DNA of 64,000 nt, from positions 59,657 to 123,656 of the forward strand of contig NZ_BCXE01000019.1 in assembly GCF_001894945.1 (NCBI RefSeq), read 5' to 3'. The stretch comes from Rhodococcus ruber NBRC 15591. Its GTDB lineage: Bacteria > Actinomycetota > Actinomycetes > Mycobacteriales > Mycobacteriaceae. The first letter of the stretch is position 1; each line of letters opens with the position of its first letter. Below are positions 1 to 7,596 of the stretch, one piece after another. The position numbers and the translations under genes are program-made. The notes beneath the pieces were generated by a model. The model searched no databases, was not told where the DNA came from, and worked only from the letters and a program-made list of their open reading frames with translations.

Positions 1-1
1 C

Positions 2-52
2 GACACCGAGGAAGTGGTGGTGATCCGTGCCGATCGAACACACTGCCCGTGA
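2..52 (+). CDS. 3' end of an unidentified gene (partial)
   Basis: An open frame enters from the left edge and stops at a TGA at 50-52. Its 16 visible residues (DTEEVVVIRADRTHCP) are too few to assign a family. It would overlap the GTG start of the CDGSH gene by 26 nt, which would fit translational coupling. It could equally be a chance frame. Confidence 0.3.
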   Translation, partial: DTEEVVVIRADRTHCP

Positions 53-338
53 GGTAGCCACGGGTGACAGCCCCCGGGACACGTCCCCCGGGGGCGTCGC
101 TGTGCCCGGCCTGTGCCCGGGACTGCGGGTGGAGGGTCTCGCGGCGGAGGAGCCGAGGGTCGTCCGGCTGGTCCGCGGCGGTCCCGCCCTGGTGGAAGGT
201 CCGGTGCGCATCGTCGCCGAGGACGGCGACGAGGTGGAATCGGACCGGTTCGTCGTCGCGATCTGCCGGTGCCGTCGCAGCGAGCGGTACCCGCTGTGCG
301 ACACCAGTCACCGTCGGCCCCGGCGCGATCCGCGCTGA
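27..338 (+). CDS. CDGSH iron-sulfur domain protein
   Basis: A 103-residue protein ending in a CDGSH-type 2Fe-2S signature: Cys80-x-Cys82-x2-Ser85-x3-Pro89-x-Cys91-Asp92-Thr-Ser-His95. The three Cys and one His are the known cluster ligands of the mitoNEET-like family, and Thr-Ser replaces the usual Gly-Ser. The fold core starts near residue 45; the first 30 residues are low-complexity and Pro/Gly-rich, so the true start may be a later GTG near 102. Small actinobacterial CDGSH proteins often sit near the iron-containing redox enzyme family, encoded here at 1247. The role is probably redox or electron transfer (inference); the fold call is firm. Confidence 0.85.
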   Translation: MPIEHTAREVATGDSPRDTSPGGVAVPGLCPGLRVEGLAAEEPRVVRLVRGGPALVEGPVRIVAEDGDEVESDRFVVAICRCRRSERYPLCDTSHRRPRRDPR

Positions 339-393
339 GTCCGGTCCACGTCCGGTCCACGTCGACCGGCCCCTGGCGCACGGCACGCACACA

Positions 394-430
394 GCGGGGC
401 GGGCGGTTCCTGAGGAACCGCCCGCCCCGC
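394..430. terminator. Bidirectional intrinsic terminator
   Basis: A perfect 17-bp inverted repeat (394-410 with 414-430) closed by a 3-nt loop lies between the convergent CDGSH and DUF6131 genes. Its position and stem strength fit a shared terminator; there is no U-tract, as is common in high-GC actinobacteria. Confidence 0.85.
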
Positions 431-450
431 AACGCGTCACACGTCACGCG

Positions 451-606
451 TCAATACCAGTACTTCCGGCCGCCGACAGCCCGGCCCGTCGCTCCGAGGA
501 TCGCCAGGATTGCGCCCACCACCAGGAGAATGATCCCGAGTGTCCACAGGATCGAGATGTTGGTGAGGAAACCCACCACGAGCAGAATCAAACCCAGAAT
601 GATCAT
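451..606 (-). CDS. DUF6131 family small membrane protein
   Basis: A 51-residue, very hydrophobic protein with two membrane segments (about residues 2-15 and 20-38) and a Gly-rich basic tail ending GGRKYWY, typical of DUF6131. The ATG at 606 is chosen over the longer frame because AGGTGA lies just upstream and the family begins MIILG. Function is unknown; the family is common in actinobacteria, and an envelope-stress role is only inferred from its neighbours. Confidence 0.85.
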   Translation of the reverse strand: MIILGLILLVVGFLTNISILWTLGIILLVVGAILAILGATGRAVGGRKYWY

Positions 607-771
607 GAGTGTCACCTCGCTGTCGGTGCCCGTTGCCGGTCGGATCCGGGCCTTGCCGAGGGGATACCCGCATCGGATGTGCCGAAACCTCACGAACCTC
701 ACACCGGTGGACAGCAGGTACTTCCCGTCGATTCGTGGCGCGCCGACGGTCCCGATGGCATTGTCTGGGGC

Positions 772-1185
772 ATGCCTACTTCGGAGAACCCCGGGGACAG
801 CGTCCCGGGCGAGTACAGCGTCGACGACGAGGACCAGTTGCAGCCGGAGGACTCCCTGATCGACCGCGGCGTCGACGACGTCCTCGACGAGGGATTCTCA
901 CCGATGGAACGACCTGTCGGCCTCGACCGGCACGAGACCCTGGACGAGCGGCTTCGTGAGGAGGAGCCCGAACGGGAGGACGAGGGCGAGAGCGAGTTCC
1001 GCAGCTCCGTCGCCGAGGCCGGCCGGACGCGCGCCGGGCGTCTCGTCGCGCCGGACGAGGGCACCGCCGAGGACGAGGACGCCGAGTTGTTCGGAACGGA
1101 CGTGGGAATCGACGGGGGCGCCGCGTCCGCCGAGGAAGCGGCCGTGCACCTGATCGACGAGGAGGATTCCCGCCGGGAGGACTGA
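772..1185 (+). CDS. DUF5709 domain-containing protein
   Basis: A 137-residue, strongly acidic soluble protein. It opens with the family-typical pattern of a Tyr-Ser-x-Asp-Asp-Glu-Asp-Gln-Leu stretch, PEDSL and DRGVDD, then a GFSP..RP segment, and ends in alternating acidic blocks with AAVHLID. The ATG at 772 follows CATTGT by 7 nt, a possible leaderless start. Function unknown. It faces the redox enzyme gene across a terminator. Confidence 0.85.
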   Translation: MPTSENPGDSVPGEYSVDDEDQLQPEDSLIDRGVDDVLDEGFSPMERPVGLDRHETLDERLREEEPEREDEGESEFRSSVAEAGRTRAGRLVAPDEGTAEDEDAELFGTDVGIDGGAASAEEAAVHLIDEEDSRRED

Positions 1186-1193
1186 ACGGCGAC

Positions 1194-1225
1194 GGCCCGG
1201 CACCCGAGAACTCGGATGCCGGGCC
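1194..1225. terminator. Terminator between convergent genes
   Basis: GGCCCGGCA..GAG pairs with CTC..TGCCGGGCC around a very small loop, giving about 14 pairs with one mismatch. It sits in the 61-bp gap between two convergent genes and probably serves both. Confidence 0.75.
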
Positions 1226-1246
1226 GGATATCGGCCGGAGGGACGC

Positions 1247-2260
1247 TCAGACGGATCCGGTGCCGAGCAGGGACGATTCGTCGTTCTTCCACCGCTCGAG
1301 CAGGTACGCGGCGAGCCGGCCCTCGAGGTATTCCATCGCCTCTGCGCCGAACGCGACGTCGCCGGCACAGCGCGGATCGCGCTCGACGAGATCACCCGCC
1401 ACGTCGTAGCGGAGCACCTGCTCGTGCACCGCGTCCGCCTCGATGTGCTCGGTGTAGAAGTGGATGCACGCGTCCGGCGCGCCCAGGCGTTCGAGGCCGC
1501 GTGCCATCCGGCGCGCCATCGGCGAGGAGGTGATCTCCGCGGAGGCGAACAGGCCCACGAGTTTCGGGGTGTGCGCGCGGTGCAGTCCGCACAGGGACAT
1601 GAAGTTCACCGTCGCGAGCGTCTCCGCGGGCACCCGGTCCAGATAGGCCAGGTATCCCGTGTCGAGACCGGCCGCGGCGAGCAGGTCCGAGTAGAGGACC
1701 GAGTGCATGCGCTCGGCCCGGCCGCCGCCGAACTCGTCGAACTCCACCGCCACCAGCGCCGCCTTCGCCCTGCCGGTGAGCCGCGGGATGGCGAACGAGT
1801 GGGGGTCGGCCTCCTTGAGGTGGTAGACGGACCGGTGGACGAAGAACTCGCGCACCTGCTCCCACGTGCCCCGGTCACGGATGTGATGGGACACGCCCCA
1901 CGCGTCCTCGGGTTCGCGGCACAGGTCGTCGAACACCCGCTGGGGATCGTCGCCCGACGGCACGTCGGCGCGCAGCCGGTCCAGGAAGAGCCGTTCGAGA
2001 CCGGCTCGGACGGCCAGCGGGCCCGGCGCCCATTCCCAGCCGGCGTCGACCCCGTCGAACCCGCGGTAGGACAGTTCGTACAACACCGTCAGAGCCAGCT
2101 GGGCATCCTCGCCGTAGGGGTCGGTCCCGGCCACCTCGATCGGCCAGAGGCCGGTGTCGGCCGGACGCGCGAGCCGTTCGATCACCTGCCGGGAGACAGG
2201 CCCCCGGGCCCGGGGGAGGGCGGCGGACTGCAGCACGGCGGTCGCAGAATTCGCAGGCAT
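1247..2260 (-). CDS. Iron-containing redox enzyme family protein
   Basis: A 337-residue protein of the heme-oxygenase-like diiron or metal-dependent superfamily annotated as iron-containing redox enzyme. Helical His/Glu stretches are visible: FVHRSVYHLKEADPHSFAIP (about 139-158), VEFDEFGGGRAERMHS (about 172-187), and HFYTEHIEADAVHEQV (about 269-284) as the likely metal-binding helix. The ATG at 2260 is chosen because upstream residues are basic low-complexity sequence overlapping the divergent SDR leader. The substrate is unknown. The nearby CDGSH gene fits a redox function. Confidence 0.75.
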   Translation of the reverse strand: MPANSATAVLQSAALPRARGPVSRQVIERLARPADTGLWPIEVAGTDPYGEDAQLALTVLYELSYRGFDGVDAGWEWAPGPLAVRAGLERLFLDRLRADVPSGDDPQRVFDDLCREPEDAWGVSHHIRDRGTWEQVREFFVHRSVYHLKEADPHSFAIPRLTGRAKAALVAVEFDEFGGGRAERMHSVLYSDLLAAAGLDTGYLAYLDRVPAETLATVNFMSLCGLHRAHTPKLVGLFASAEITSSPMARRMARGLERLGAPDACIHFYTEHIEADAVHEQVLRYDVAGDLVERDPRCAGDVAFGAEAMEYLEGRLAAYLLERWKNDESSLLGTGSV

Positions 2261-2310
2261 GTGCGCGGATACCCGGACCCGATTCGTGCGAAACGCCGGG
2301 TGTGGGGCGG

Positions 2311-2334
2311 GTCCGGGCGGGTATCCGCCCGGAC
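2311..2334. promoter_or_regulatory. Perfect dyad abutting the SDR start codon
   Basis: GTCCGGGCGG, a GTAT loop, then CCGCCCGGAC: a perfect 10-bp inverted repeat whose last base is directly followed by the ATG at 2335. In mRNA it would form a very stable hairpin where a ribosome-binding site should be; in DNA it could be an operator between the divergent genes. Confidence 0.6.
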
Positions 2335-3249
2335 ATGAACAGTGAAAAAAGCGACGGTGACAACAGCGACGTGGAGAACGGGACTGCATCCGGCGGCGAG
2401 GATGTCGAGCGCCCGCCGCACACGATCGATTACCCCGGTGAGACGGCCGACATGGCCGAGCAGCCCCGCGACGAGATGCGGAACTATCGGGGCCGCGACC
2501 TGCTCGCCGGCCGCAAGGCCCTGATCACCGGCGGTGACTCCGGTATCGGGCGCGCGGTGGCGGTGGCCTTCGCGAAGGAGGGCGCCGACGTCGCGATCGC
2601 CTACCTCGACGAGCACGACGACGCCGAGCACACCGCGGACCTCGTGCGGCGTGCGGGTCGTCGATGCCACCTCCTCCCGGGAGATCTCGCCGCGGCGGAC
2701 CACTGCCGGGCGGTCGTCGCCGAGACGGCCGCGGCGCTCGGCGGCCTCGATCTGCTGGTCAACAACGTCGCGTACCAGGAGCCGGTGGACGACCTCACCG
2801 AACTCGACGACGCCCAGTGGCGGCGGACGTTCGCGGTGAACATCGACAGCTACTTCCACGTGACGAAGGCGGCGCTCGCCCACCTGCCGCGCGGTTCCGC
2901 GGTGATCAACACCGCCTCCATCAACGGTCTGCGGGGCAACAAGTCGCTGATCGACTACTCGGCCACCAAGGGTGCGGTGCTCGCGCTGACGTACTCGCTG
3001 GCGCAGTCGTTCCAGGACCGGGGAATCCGCATCAACTGCGTCGCGCCGGGACCGGTGTGGACGCCGCTGATCCCGGCGACCATGGATGCGGAGAAAGTCG
3101 CGACGTTCGGGCAGCAGGCCCCGTTCGGCCGGGCGGCGCAGCCGGACGAGATCGCACCCTCGTACGTGTTCTTCGCCTCCGAGACGATGTCGTCGTACTA
3201 CAGCGGTGAGGTGCTCGCACCGATCGGTGGTGAGACGCTGCCGGGCTGA
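2335..3249 (+). CDS. SDR family oxidoreductase (YghA / stress-protein-39 type)
   Basis: A 304-residue classical short-chain dehydrogenase with the approximately 50-residue polar N-terminal extension typical of this subgroup (DYPGETADM...YRGRDLLAGRKALITGG). The cofactor motif TGGDSGIG is at 65-72, NNVA at 143-146, catalytic Ser195, and Tyr208-x3-Lys212 in YSATK. The family reduces or oxidises small carbonyls or alcohols with NAD(P); the substrate is unknown and the subgroup is often stress-induced. Start choice is uncertain: ATG 2335 has no SD and abuts a hairpin, and a GTG at 2302 lies upstream of it. Confidence 0.85.
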   Translation: MNSEKSDGDNSDVENGTASGGEDVERPPHTIDYPGETADMAEQPRDEMRNYRGRDLLAGRKALITGGDSGIGRAVAVAFAKEGADVAIAYLDEHDDAEHTADLVRRAGRRCHLLPGDLAAADHCRAVVAETAAALGGLDLLVNNVAYQEPVDDLTELDDAQWRRTFAVNIDSYFHVTKAALAHLPRGSAVINTASINGLRGNKSLIDYSATKGAVLALTYSLAQSFQDRGIRINCVAPGPVWTPLIPATMDAEKVATFGQQAPFGRAAQPDEIAPSYVFFASETMSSYYSGEVLAPIGGETLPG

Positions 3250-3255
3250 GCCGGG

Positions 3256-3792
3256 TCAGCGTCGGTATCGCCAGGGGTAGGCCACCCACAGGGTCAGGAA
3301 CAGCACGACCGTGACGATGCCCCCGGCGATGCCGGCGGCGGTGTTGACCACCAGCCCGACGACCAGCACGACGACGCCGGCCATCGCGACCCCGAGCAGG
3401 AGCAGGCCCGCCATGGCGAAGCGGTGCGCCGTGACCACCAGTTCCGGGAGGCGGCGCTGCCGGAAGAGCAGGCGGTGCATACCGACGGGGGCGACGAGCA
3501 GGATGGTGGCCGTGATCGACGCCAGCACGGTGACGAGATAGACGCCGCGCTGGAAGCCGGTCAGCTCGTCGAACCGGCTCTGGAACGGCAGGGTGAGCAG
3601 GAAGCCGGTGAGGAGCTGGACGCCGGTCTGCACGACGCGCAGCTCCTGCAGCAGACTCGACCAGTTCCGGTCCAGTCGCTGCACGGGCGTCTCGTGCCGG
3701 ACCCGCTTGTTCCAGTCCTCGTTCGGAACCGCTGTGGGCTGCACTCTCTCGGCATGCCCCGTACGGCGCTCGTCAAACCTCCCCGGTAGCAC
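3256..3792 (-). CDS. DUF6328 family membrane protein
   Basis: A 178-residue protein. A soluble N-terminus (ETPVQRLDRNWSSLLQELR) is followed by four predicted membrane segments: about 61-78, 88-109, 122-143 and 150-170. This arrangement and the conserved RVVQTGVQLLTGFLLTLPFQ region identify DUF6328. The GTG at 3792 is preceded by AGAGGA at 5 nt. It is divergent from the gene at 3878, with a CRP-type site between them. Function unknown. Confidence 0.8.
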   Translation of the reverse strand: MLPGRFDERRTGHAERVQPTAVPNEDWNKRVRHETPVQRLDRNWSSLLQELRVVQTGVQLLTGFLLTLPFQSRFDELTGFQRGVYLVTVLASITATILLVAPVGMHRLLFRQRRLPELVVTAHRFAMAGLLLLGVAMAGVVVLVVGLVVNTAAGIAGGIVTVVLFLTLWVAYPWRYRR

Positions 3793-3803
3793 CACCGTCC
3801 TCT

Positions 3804-3819
3804 TGTGACCTGTGTCACT
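3804..3819. promoter_or_regulatory. Candidate CRP/GlxR site
   Basis: TGTGA-N6-TCACT, one base from the perfect TGTGA-N6-TCACA dyad of actinobacterial cAMP-responsive CRP/GlxR. It covers the likely -35 of a rightward promoter whose -10 is TACTGT at 3827-3832, and lies 12 bp from the start of the leftward DUF6328 gene, so it could control both. Confidence 0.5.
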
Positions 3820-3877
3820 GTACGGGTACTGTCGGCTCCACCAGGGACAACGTCGCTCCGAGGAAAGGAGGGCGGTC

Positions 3878-4099
3878 ATGAAGCTCAATCTGTTCGTCGC
3901 ATGGACCGGCTACATGCTCGCGTTGGTCTCGATCGTGAGTCTTGCGGGTTTCCTCTACGCCGCGGGGTCCGGCAACGGCGGGTGGGCGCTCGTCGCGGGC
4001 GCGGTGTGCGTCCTCGCGGTGGCGTCGGCGATCGCGATGATCGGTAGTACCGTCCATCACGACCATCGTCTGCATCGCGAGACACCGCACCTGTTCTGA
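3878..4099 (+). CDS. Small two-helix membrane protein, family not recognised
   Basis: A 73-residue protein with two hydrophobic segments (about 4-26 and 31-53) and a His-rich cytoplasmic tail (HHDHRLHRETPH) that could bind metal, though that is only an impression. The ATG at 3878 has a strong AGGAAAGGAGGG upstream; the longer frame from 3812 would ignore it. Divergent from DUF6328 and convergent with the polyphosphate kinase gene. No function is proposed. Confidence 0.75.
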   Translation: MKLNLFVAWTGYMLALVSIVSLAGFLYAAGSGNGGWALVAGAVCVLAVASAIAMIGSTVHHDHRLHRETPHLF

Positions 4100-4112
4100 C
4101 GGTTCCGCCGTC

Positions 4113-4973
4113 TCACGCCTCGGCCAGGCGCCGCTTCTCGAGTTCCACATCGAATCCGGCTGCCGGCCAGTCCAGGTCGAGGCGTTCGAACGCGTCGACG
4201 AGCAGTTCCATGACGGCGATGCGGCTGTACCACTTGCGGTCGCAGGGCACGACATACCAGGGGGCGTGCTCCGTCGAGGTCTTGTCCAGCATCGCCTGGT
4301 ACGCCTCCTGGTAGGCGGGCCACAGCGTGCGTTCGGAGACGTCGCCGGGGTTGTACTTCCAGTGCTTGTCCCGCCGCTCGAGCCGTTCGGCCAGGCGGCG
4401 CTTCTGCTCGTCGAGCGAGACGAACATCGCCACCTTGACCAGCGTGGTCCCACTGTCGACGAGTTCACGCTCGAACTGGTTGATCTCGTCGTACCGGGTG
4501 CTCCACACGCTCTCGGGCACGAGGTTGCGGACCCGCACGACGAGCACGTCCTCGTAGTGCGAGCGGTCGAACACCCCGAGTTGTCCCGCCCGCGGCAGCG
4601 CCTTGTGGATGCGCCACAGGTAGTGGTGGCGCTTCTCCTCGGGCGTGGGTACACCGAACGACGTGTGGTCGACGCCCTGCGGATCCACGTGGCCGATGAC
4701 GTTGCGGACCATGCCGCCCTTGCCGGCGGTATCCATGCCCTGCAGGATCAGCAGGATTGACCGGCGGTCCCCCGAGCGTCCGTTGGCGAACAGCATCTCC
4801 TGCAGGCGCGAGAGCACCGCCCCGCGTTCCTCGATGAGCCGTTCGCCGGTGGCCTTGTCGCCGGTGAAGCCCGGGGTTCCGTTCGTCTCGATGTCGGCGA
4901 CCCTGGTCCCGGGGTGGGCACGGAGCACCTCGACGGCCGGCGCCTGCCACGGATCGGTGCTCTTGACGGTCAT
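4113..4973 (-). CDS. ppk2: Polyphosphate kinase 2 family protein
   Basis: A 286-residue PPK2 enzyme, which transfers phosphate between polyphosphate and nucleotides. Walker A GMDTAGKGG at 79-87, the Walker B / lid segment VFDRSHYEDV at 134-143, and the downstream RVRNLVPE and RRDKHWKYNPGD segments are all family hallmarks. Length matches single-domain PPK2. Start ATG 4973 is 6 nt after CACGCT, compatible with a leaderless mRNA; an ATG 18 nt upstream is the alternative. It follows the DUF4873 gene by 30 bp. Whether it makes ATP, GTP or ADP cannot be read from the sequence. Confidence 0.9.
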   Translation of the reverse strand: MTVKSTDPWQAPAVEVLRAHPGTRVADIETNGTPGFTGDKATGERLIEERGAVLSRLQEMLFANGRSGDRRSILLILQGMDTAGKGGMVRNVIGHVDPQGVDHTSFGVPTPEEKRHHYLWRIHKALPRAGQLGVFDRSHYEDVLVVRVRNLVPESVWSTRYDEINQFERELVDSGTTLVKVAMFVSLDEQKRRLAERLERRDKHWKYNPGDVSERTLWPAYQEAYQAMLDKTSTEHAPWYVVPCDRKWYSRIAVMELLVDAFERLDLDWPAAGFDVELEKRRLAEA

Positions 4974-5003
4974 CTGCCGAGCGTGCCACATCCCGTGGCC
5001 GGA

Positions 5004-5348
5004 TCAGCCGAGTTCGAGCTCGGTGTCGTCCGGGCGGGTGGGGTAGGGCGGAGCCGACATCCCGTCGACCATGTGGCTGCCCCACAGGTCCGTCTCGGTG
5101 ATCCGGGCGATCGCCGGAACGGGGCCGTCGGGTCCGGGCACTGTGAGGTGGACGTCGGTGCCGGGGGAGAGGTCGGTGCCCGGCAGGGCTGCCGCGAGTC
5201 CGCGGAGACGCCCCCGCCAGCGGTAGCGGCCGCTGATCGGGTCGAATGCCCCCGAGAGCTGGACCTCCGTCGTGGCGTGCTGCTCGCCGACGGTGACCTC
5301 GGCGGGGCCGCGGTAGCCGTCGGGTTCGTCGTCGTGTGGGTCGGACAT
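5004..5348 (-). CDS. DUF4873 domain-containing protein
   Basis: A 114-residue protein dominated by the DUF4873 beta-rich domain: GYRGPAEVTV near residues 11-20, GAFDPISGRYRWRGRLRG near 33-50. In other actinobacteria the domain also occurs fused to flavin monooxygenases, but here it stands alone. Start ATG 5348 is 7 nt after TAAGGT on the same strand, so it is probably leaderless. The -10 overlaps a dyad that a TetR protein (gene just upstream) might bind. Confidence 0.85.
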   Translation of the reverse strand: MSDPHDDEPDGYRGPAEVTVGEQHATTEVQLSGAFDPISGRYRWRGRLRGLAAALPGTDLSPGTDVHLTVPGPDGPVPAIARITETDLWGSHMVDGMSAPPYPTRPDDTELELG

Positions 5349-5358
5349 GCCCGCGACC

Positions 5359-5381
5359 TTACATGTAAACGTCAGTTACAT
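5359..5381. promoter_or_regulatory. TetR-type operator candidate
   Basis: TTACATGTAA (5359-5368) is a perfect palindrome, and ATGTAA-N7-TTACAT (5363-5381) is a second overlapping dyad. Both overlap the -10 (TAAGGT, 5361-5356 on the minus strand) of DUF4873 and lie 9-31 bp past the stop of the TetR gene. The arrangement fits repression by that TetR protein (inference). Confidence 0.55.
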
Positions 5382-5389
5382 AAACAGGG

Positions 5390-6142
5390 TCACGGGGTGC
5401 CGGCGTCCGGAAGCAGCGGGTGCGGCCGGCTCTTGAAGCGGGCCGGCGAGCCGCCGACGGCTGCGATCCCGGATATGCCGCCCCAGGTCATCATCGTGAG
5501 GTAGTCGGTCAGGTCCTCCGCCGACATCGACTTGTTGGAAATCCACCAGTGGGTGGCGAGCTGGATCGCGCCCACGATCGCGTACGCCCACGGGACGGAC
5601 CCGCCCGAGTCCATCTCCAGGTGCCGCAGCCGCTCACCGATCACCGTCGCGACGAGCTCGGCGATCATCCGCTCCGAGTCGGCCACGACGTCGCGCCCGG
5701 CCGCGGCGCTGTTGGTCATCACGTACAGATACACCTCGGGATCGGAGGCGACGGTCTCGACGTAGGTGGCGATCGCGACCCGGGTCAGGTCGTACTCGTC
5801 GAGGTCCTCGGCCACCGCCGCGTAGATGCGCGGCGCCAGGATCGTCTCCACGTACCGCAGCATCGTCGCCGTGGTCAGGTCGTTCTTGTCGGTGAAGTAC
5901 CGGTAGAGAACGGTCTTGGAGACACCGATCTCGGCGGCGATCTCGTCCATCCCGACGTCGCGTCCGCGGGACCGGATCGCCTTGATCGTGCCGTCGACGA
6001 GTTCCTCGCGCCGGGCGATCTTGTGTTCGTGCCAGCGACGCTTGCGGCCGTCCTGTTTGGTCGGCGCGGCGGCCGTCGGGACCGGCGTGTCGGTCGGGGA
6101 CGGGGGCTGGGGAACTCGGTGGTTCGGCACTGGGTGGCACAT
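5390..6142 (-). CDS. TetR/AcrR family transcriptional regulator
   Basis: A 250-residue regulator. A Pro-rich tail is followed by a TetR HTH at about 45-90 (ELVDGTIKAI...GMDEIAAEIGVSKTVLYRYFTDK), then an all-helical ligand domain. Position next to a divergent DUF445 gene matches M. tuberculosis Rv0472c/Rv0473 (from memory). The ATG at 6142 gives a sensible N-terminus. A TAAACT hexamer about 20 nt upstream may be its -10. Ligand unknown. It may act on the dyad before DUF4873. Confidence 0.85.
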   Translation of the reverse strand: MCHPVPNHRVPQPPSPTDTPVPTAAAPTKQDGRKRRWHEHKIARREELVDGTIKAIRSRGRDVGMDEIAAEIGVSKTVLYRYFTDKNDLTTATMLRYVETILAPRIYAAVAEDLDEYDLTRVAIATYVETVASDPEVYLYVMTNSAAAGRDVVADSERMIAELVATVIGERLRHLEMDSGGSVPWAYAIVGAIQLATHWWISNKSMSAEDLTDYLTMMTWGGISGIAAVGGSPARFKSRPHPLLPDAGTP

Positions 6143-6282
6143 CCGTTCGCTCGATCGTCCGTCCAGTTTAGAGGGGGCCACGCGGCCGGCCGTGCGGACG
6201 TCCCGTTCGGGGCACGACGTCCGTTTCCGCCGCGTCCGCCCTCGCCGGGCGCAGCTTCGGCACAATAGCGGAGGTGCAGCTG

Positions 6283-7536
6283 ATGAGCATCGACGATGAC
6301 GCCAAGCGCAGGGACCTGCGCCGGATGAAGGCGGTCGCCACCGGCTTCCTGCTCGTGGCGACCGCAATCTACCTGTTCTGCCGCTGGCAGGAGACGCGCG
6401 GCGCCGGCGAATGGGTGGGGTACGTGCGGGCCGCCTCCGAGGCCGGGATGGTCGGCGCGCTCGCGGACTGGTTCGCGGTCACGGCGCTGTTCCGGCATCC
6501 GCTGGGCATCCCCGTTCCGCACACGGCCATCATCAAACGGAAGAAGGATCAGCTCGGGGCGAGCCTGAGTTCGTTCGTCGGCTCCAACTTCCTCGCCCCC
6601 GAGGTGGTGTCGGCGAAGGTCGAGAACGCCCGGATCCCGCTGCGCCTGGGAACCTGGATGGCGGAGCCCGAACACGCCGAGCGGATCGCGCAGGAGACGT
6701 CGACGGTGCTGCGGGGACTCGTGACGGTCCTGCGCGAGGAGGACATCCAGCAGATCATCGACAACACCATCGTCAAGCGCATCGCCGAGCCGGAGTGGGG
6801 GCCGCCCATCGGCCGGGTGCTGTCCGAGCTGCTCGCCGAGAACCGGCAGCTGCCGCTGATCGACATGCTGGCCGAACGGGCTCACCAGTGGGCCCTCGGC
6901 AGCCAGGAGACGATCGATCGCATCATCAGCCGCGACTCGCCGTCGTGGTCGCCGAAGTTCGTGGACCTGCTGCTCGGCGAGCGGATCCACCGCGAGCTGG
7001 TCGAGTTCACCTGGAAGGTGCGGTCCGACCCCGACCACGAGGTGCGTGTGGCCGCGAACCGGTTCCTCGCCGACTACGCGCGGGACCTGCAGCACGATCC
7101 GGTCACCATCGCCAAGGCGGAGAAGGTCAAGGCGGAGATCATGGGTCGGGAGGAGGTCACCCAGCTGGCCTCCGCGACCTGGCGGGCCGCCAAGCGGATG
7201 ATCCTCGAGTCGGTCGACGACCCGCACAGCACGCTGCGCACGAAGGTCACCGAGAACGTCATCCACTTCGGGGTGCGGCTGATGGAGGACCACGAGCTGC
7301 GCGGCAAGTTCGACCGCTGGCTGCTCGACGGGGCCCGGTACATCGCGGCCAACTACGCCGACGAGATCACCGCGGTCATCCGGGAGACGGTGGAGCGCTG
7401 GGACGCGGAGGAGGCCAGCCGCAAGATCGAGCTCCAGGTGGGGCGCGATCTGCAGTTCATCCGGATCAACGGCACGGTGGTCGGGTCGCTCGCCGGTCTG
7501 GCCATCTACACGTTCTCGAATCTGCTGTTCGCGTGA
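6283..7536 (+). CDS. DUF445 domain-containing membrane protein
   Basis: A 417-residue protein with a membrane helix at about 21-37, the family motif GMVGALADWFAVTALFRHPL around 54-73, a long helical middle, and a closing hydrophobic segment (GSLAGLAIYTFSNLLF). This is the YjiN/DUF445 architecture, function unknown. The start at ATG 6283 has GGAGG 8 nt upstream; the GTG at 6274 lies inside that SD. Divergent from the TetR gene and upstream of the XRE/HBHA operon, as in mycobacteria. Confidence 0.85.
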   Translation: MSIDDDAKRRDLRRMKAVATGFLLVATAIYLFCRWQETRGAGEWVGYVRAASEAGMVGALADWFAVTALFRHPLGIPVPHTAIIKRKKDQLGASLSSFVGSNFLAPEVVSAKVENARIPLRLGTWMAEPEHAERIAQETSTVLRGLVTVLREEDIQQIIDNTIVKRIAEPEWGPPIGRVLSELLAENRQLPLIDMLAERAHQWALGSQETIDRIISRDSPSWSPKFVDLLLGERIHRELVEFTWKVRSDPDHEVRVAANRFLADYARDLQHDPVTIAKAEKVKAEIMGREEVTQLASATWRAAKRMILESVDDPHSTLRTKVTENVIHFGVRLMEDHELRGKFDRWLLDGARYIAANYADEITAVIRETVERWDAEEASRKIELQVGRDLQFIRINGTVVGSLAGLAIYTFSNLLFA

Positions 7537-7547
7537 CGTTCCACACC

Positions 7548-7590
7548 TGCTAGCAGAGTGCTTGCTACAGCTAGCACTTGTCGGTACAGT
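7548..7590 (+). promoter_or_regulatory. Promoter and repeated TGCTAGCA-type operator
   Basis: TTGCTA (7562-7567), a 17-bp spacer and TACAGT (7585-7590) form a good housekeeping promoter whose start would fall at the GTG of the next gene. A TGCTAGCA palindrome (7548-7555) and an imperfect GTGCTTGC/GCTAGCAC dyad (7558-7577) flank and overlap the -35, which suggests autoregulation by the XRE protein (inference). Confidence 0.65.
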
Positions 7591-7596
7591 GGAACC

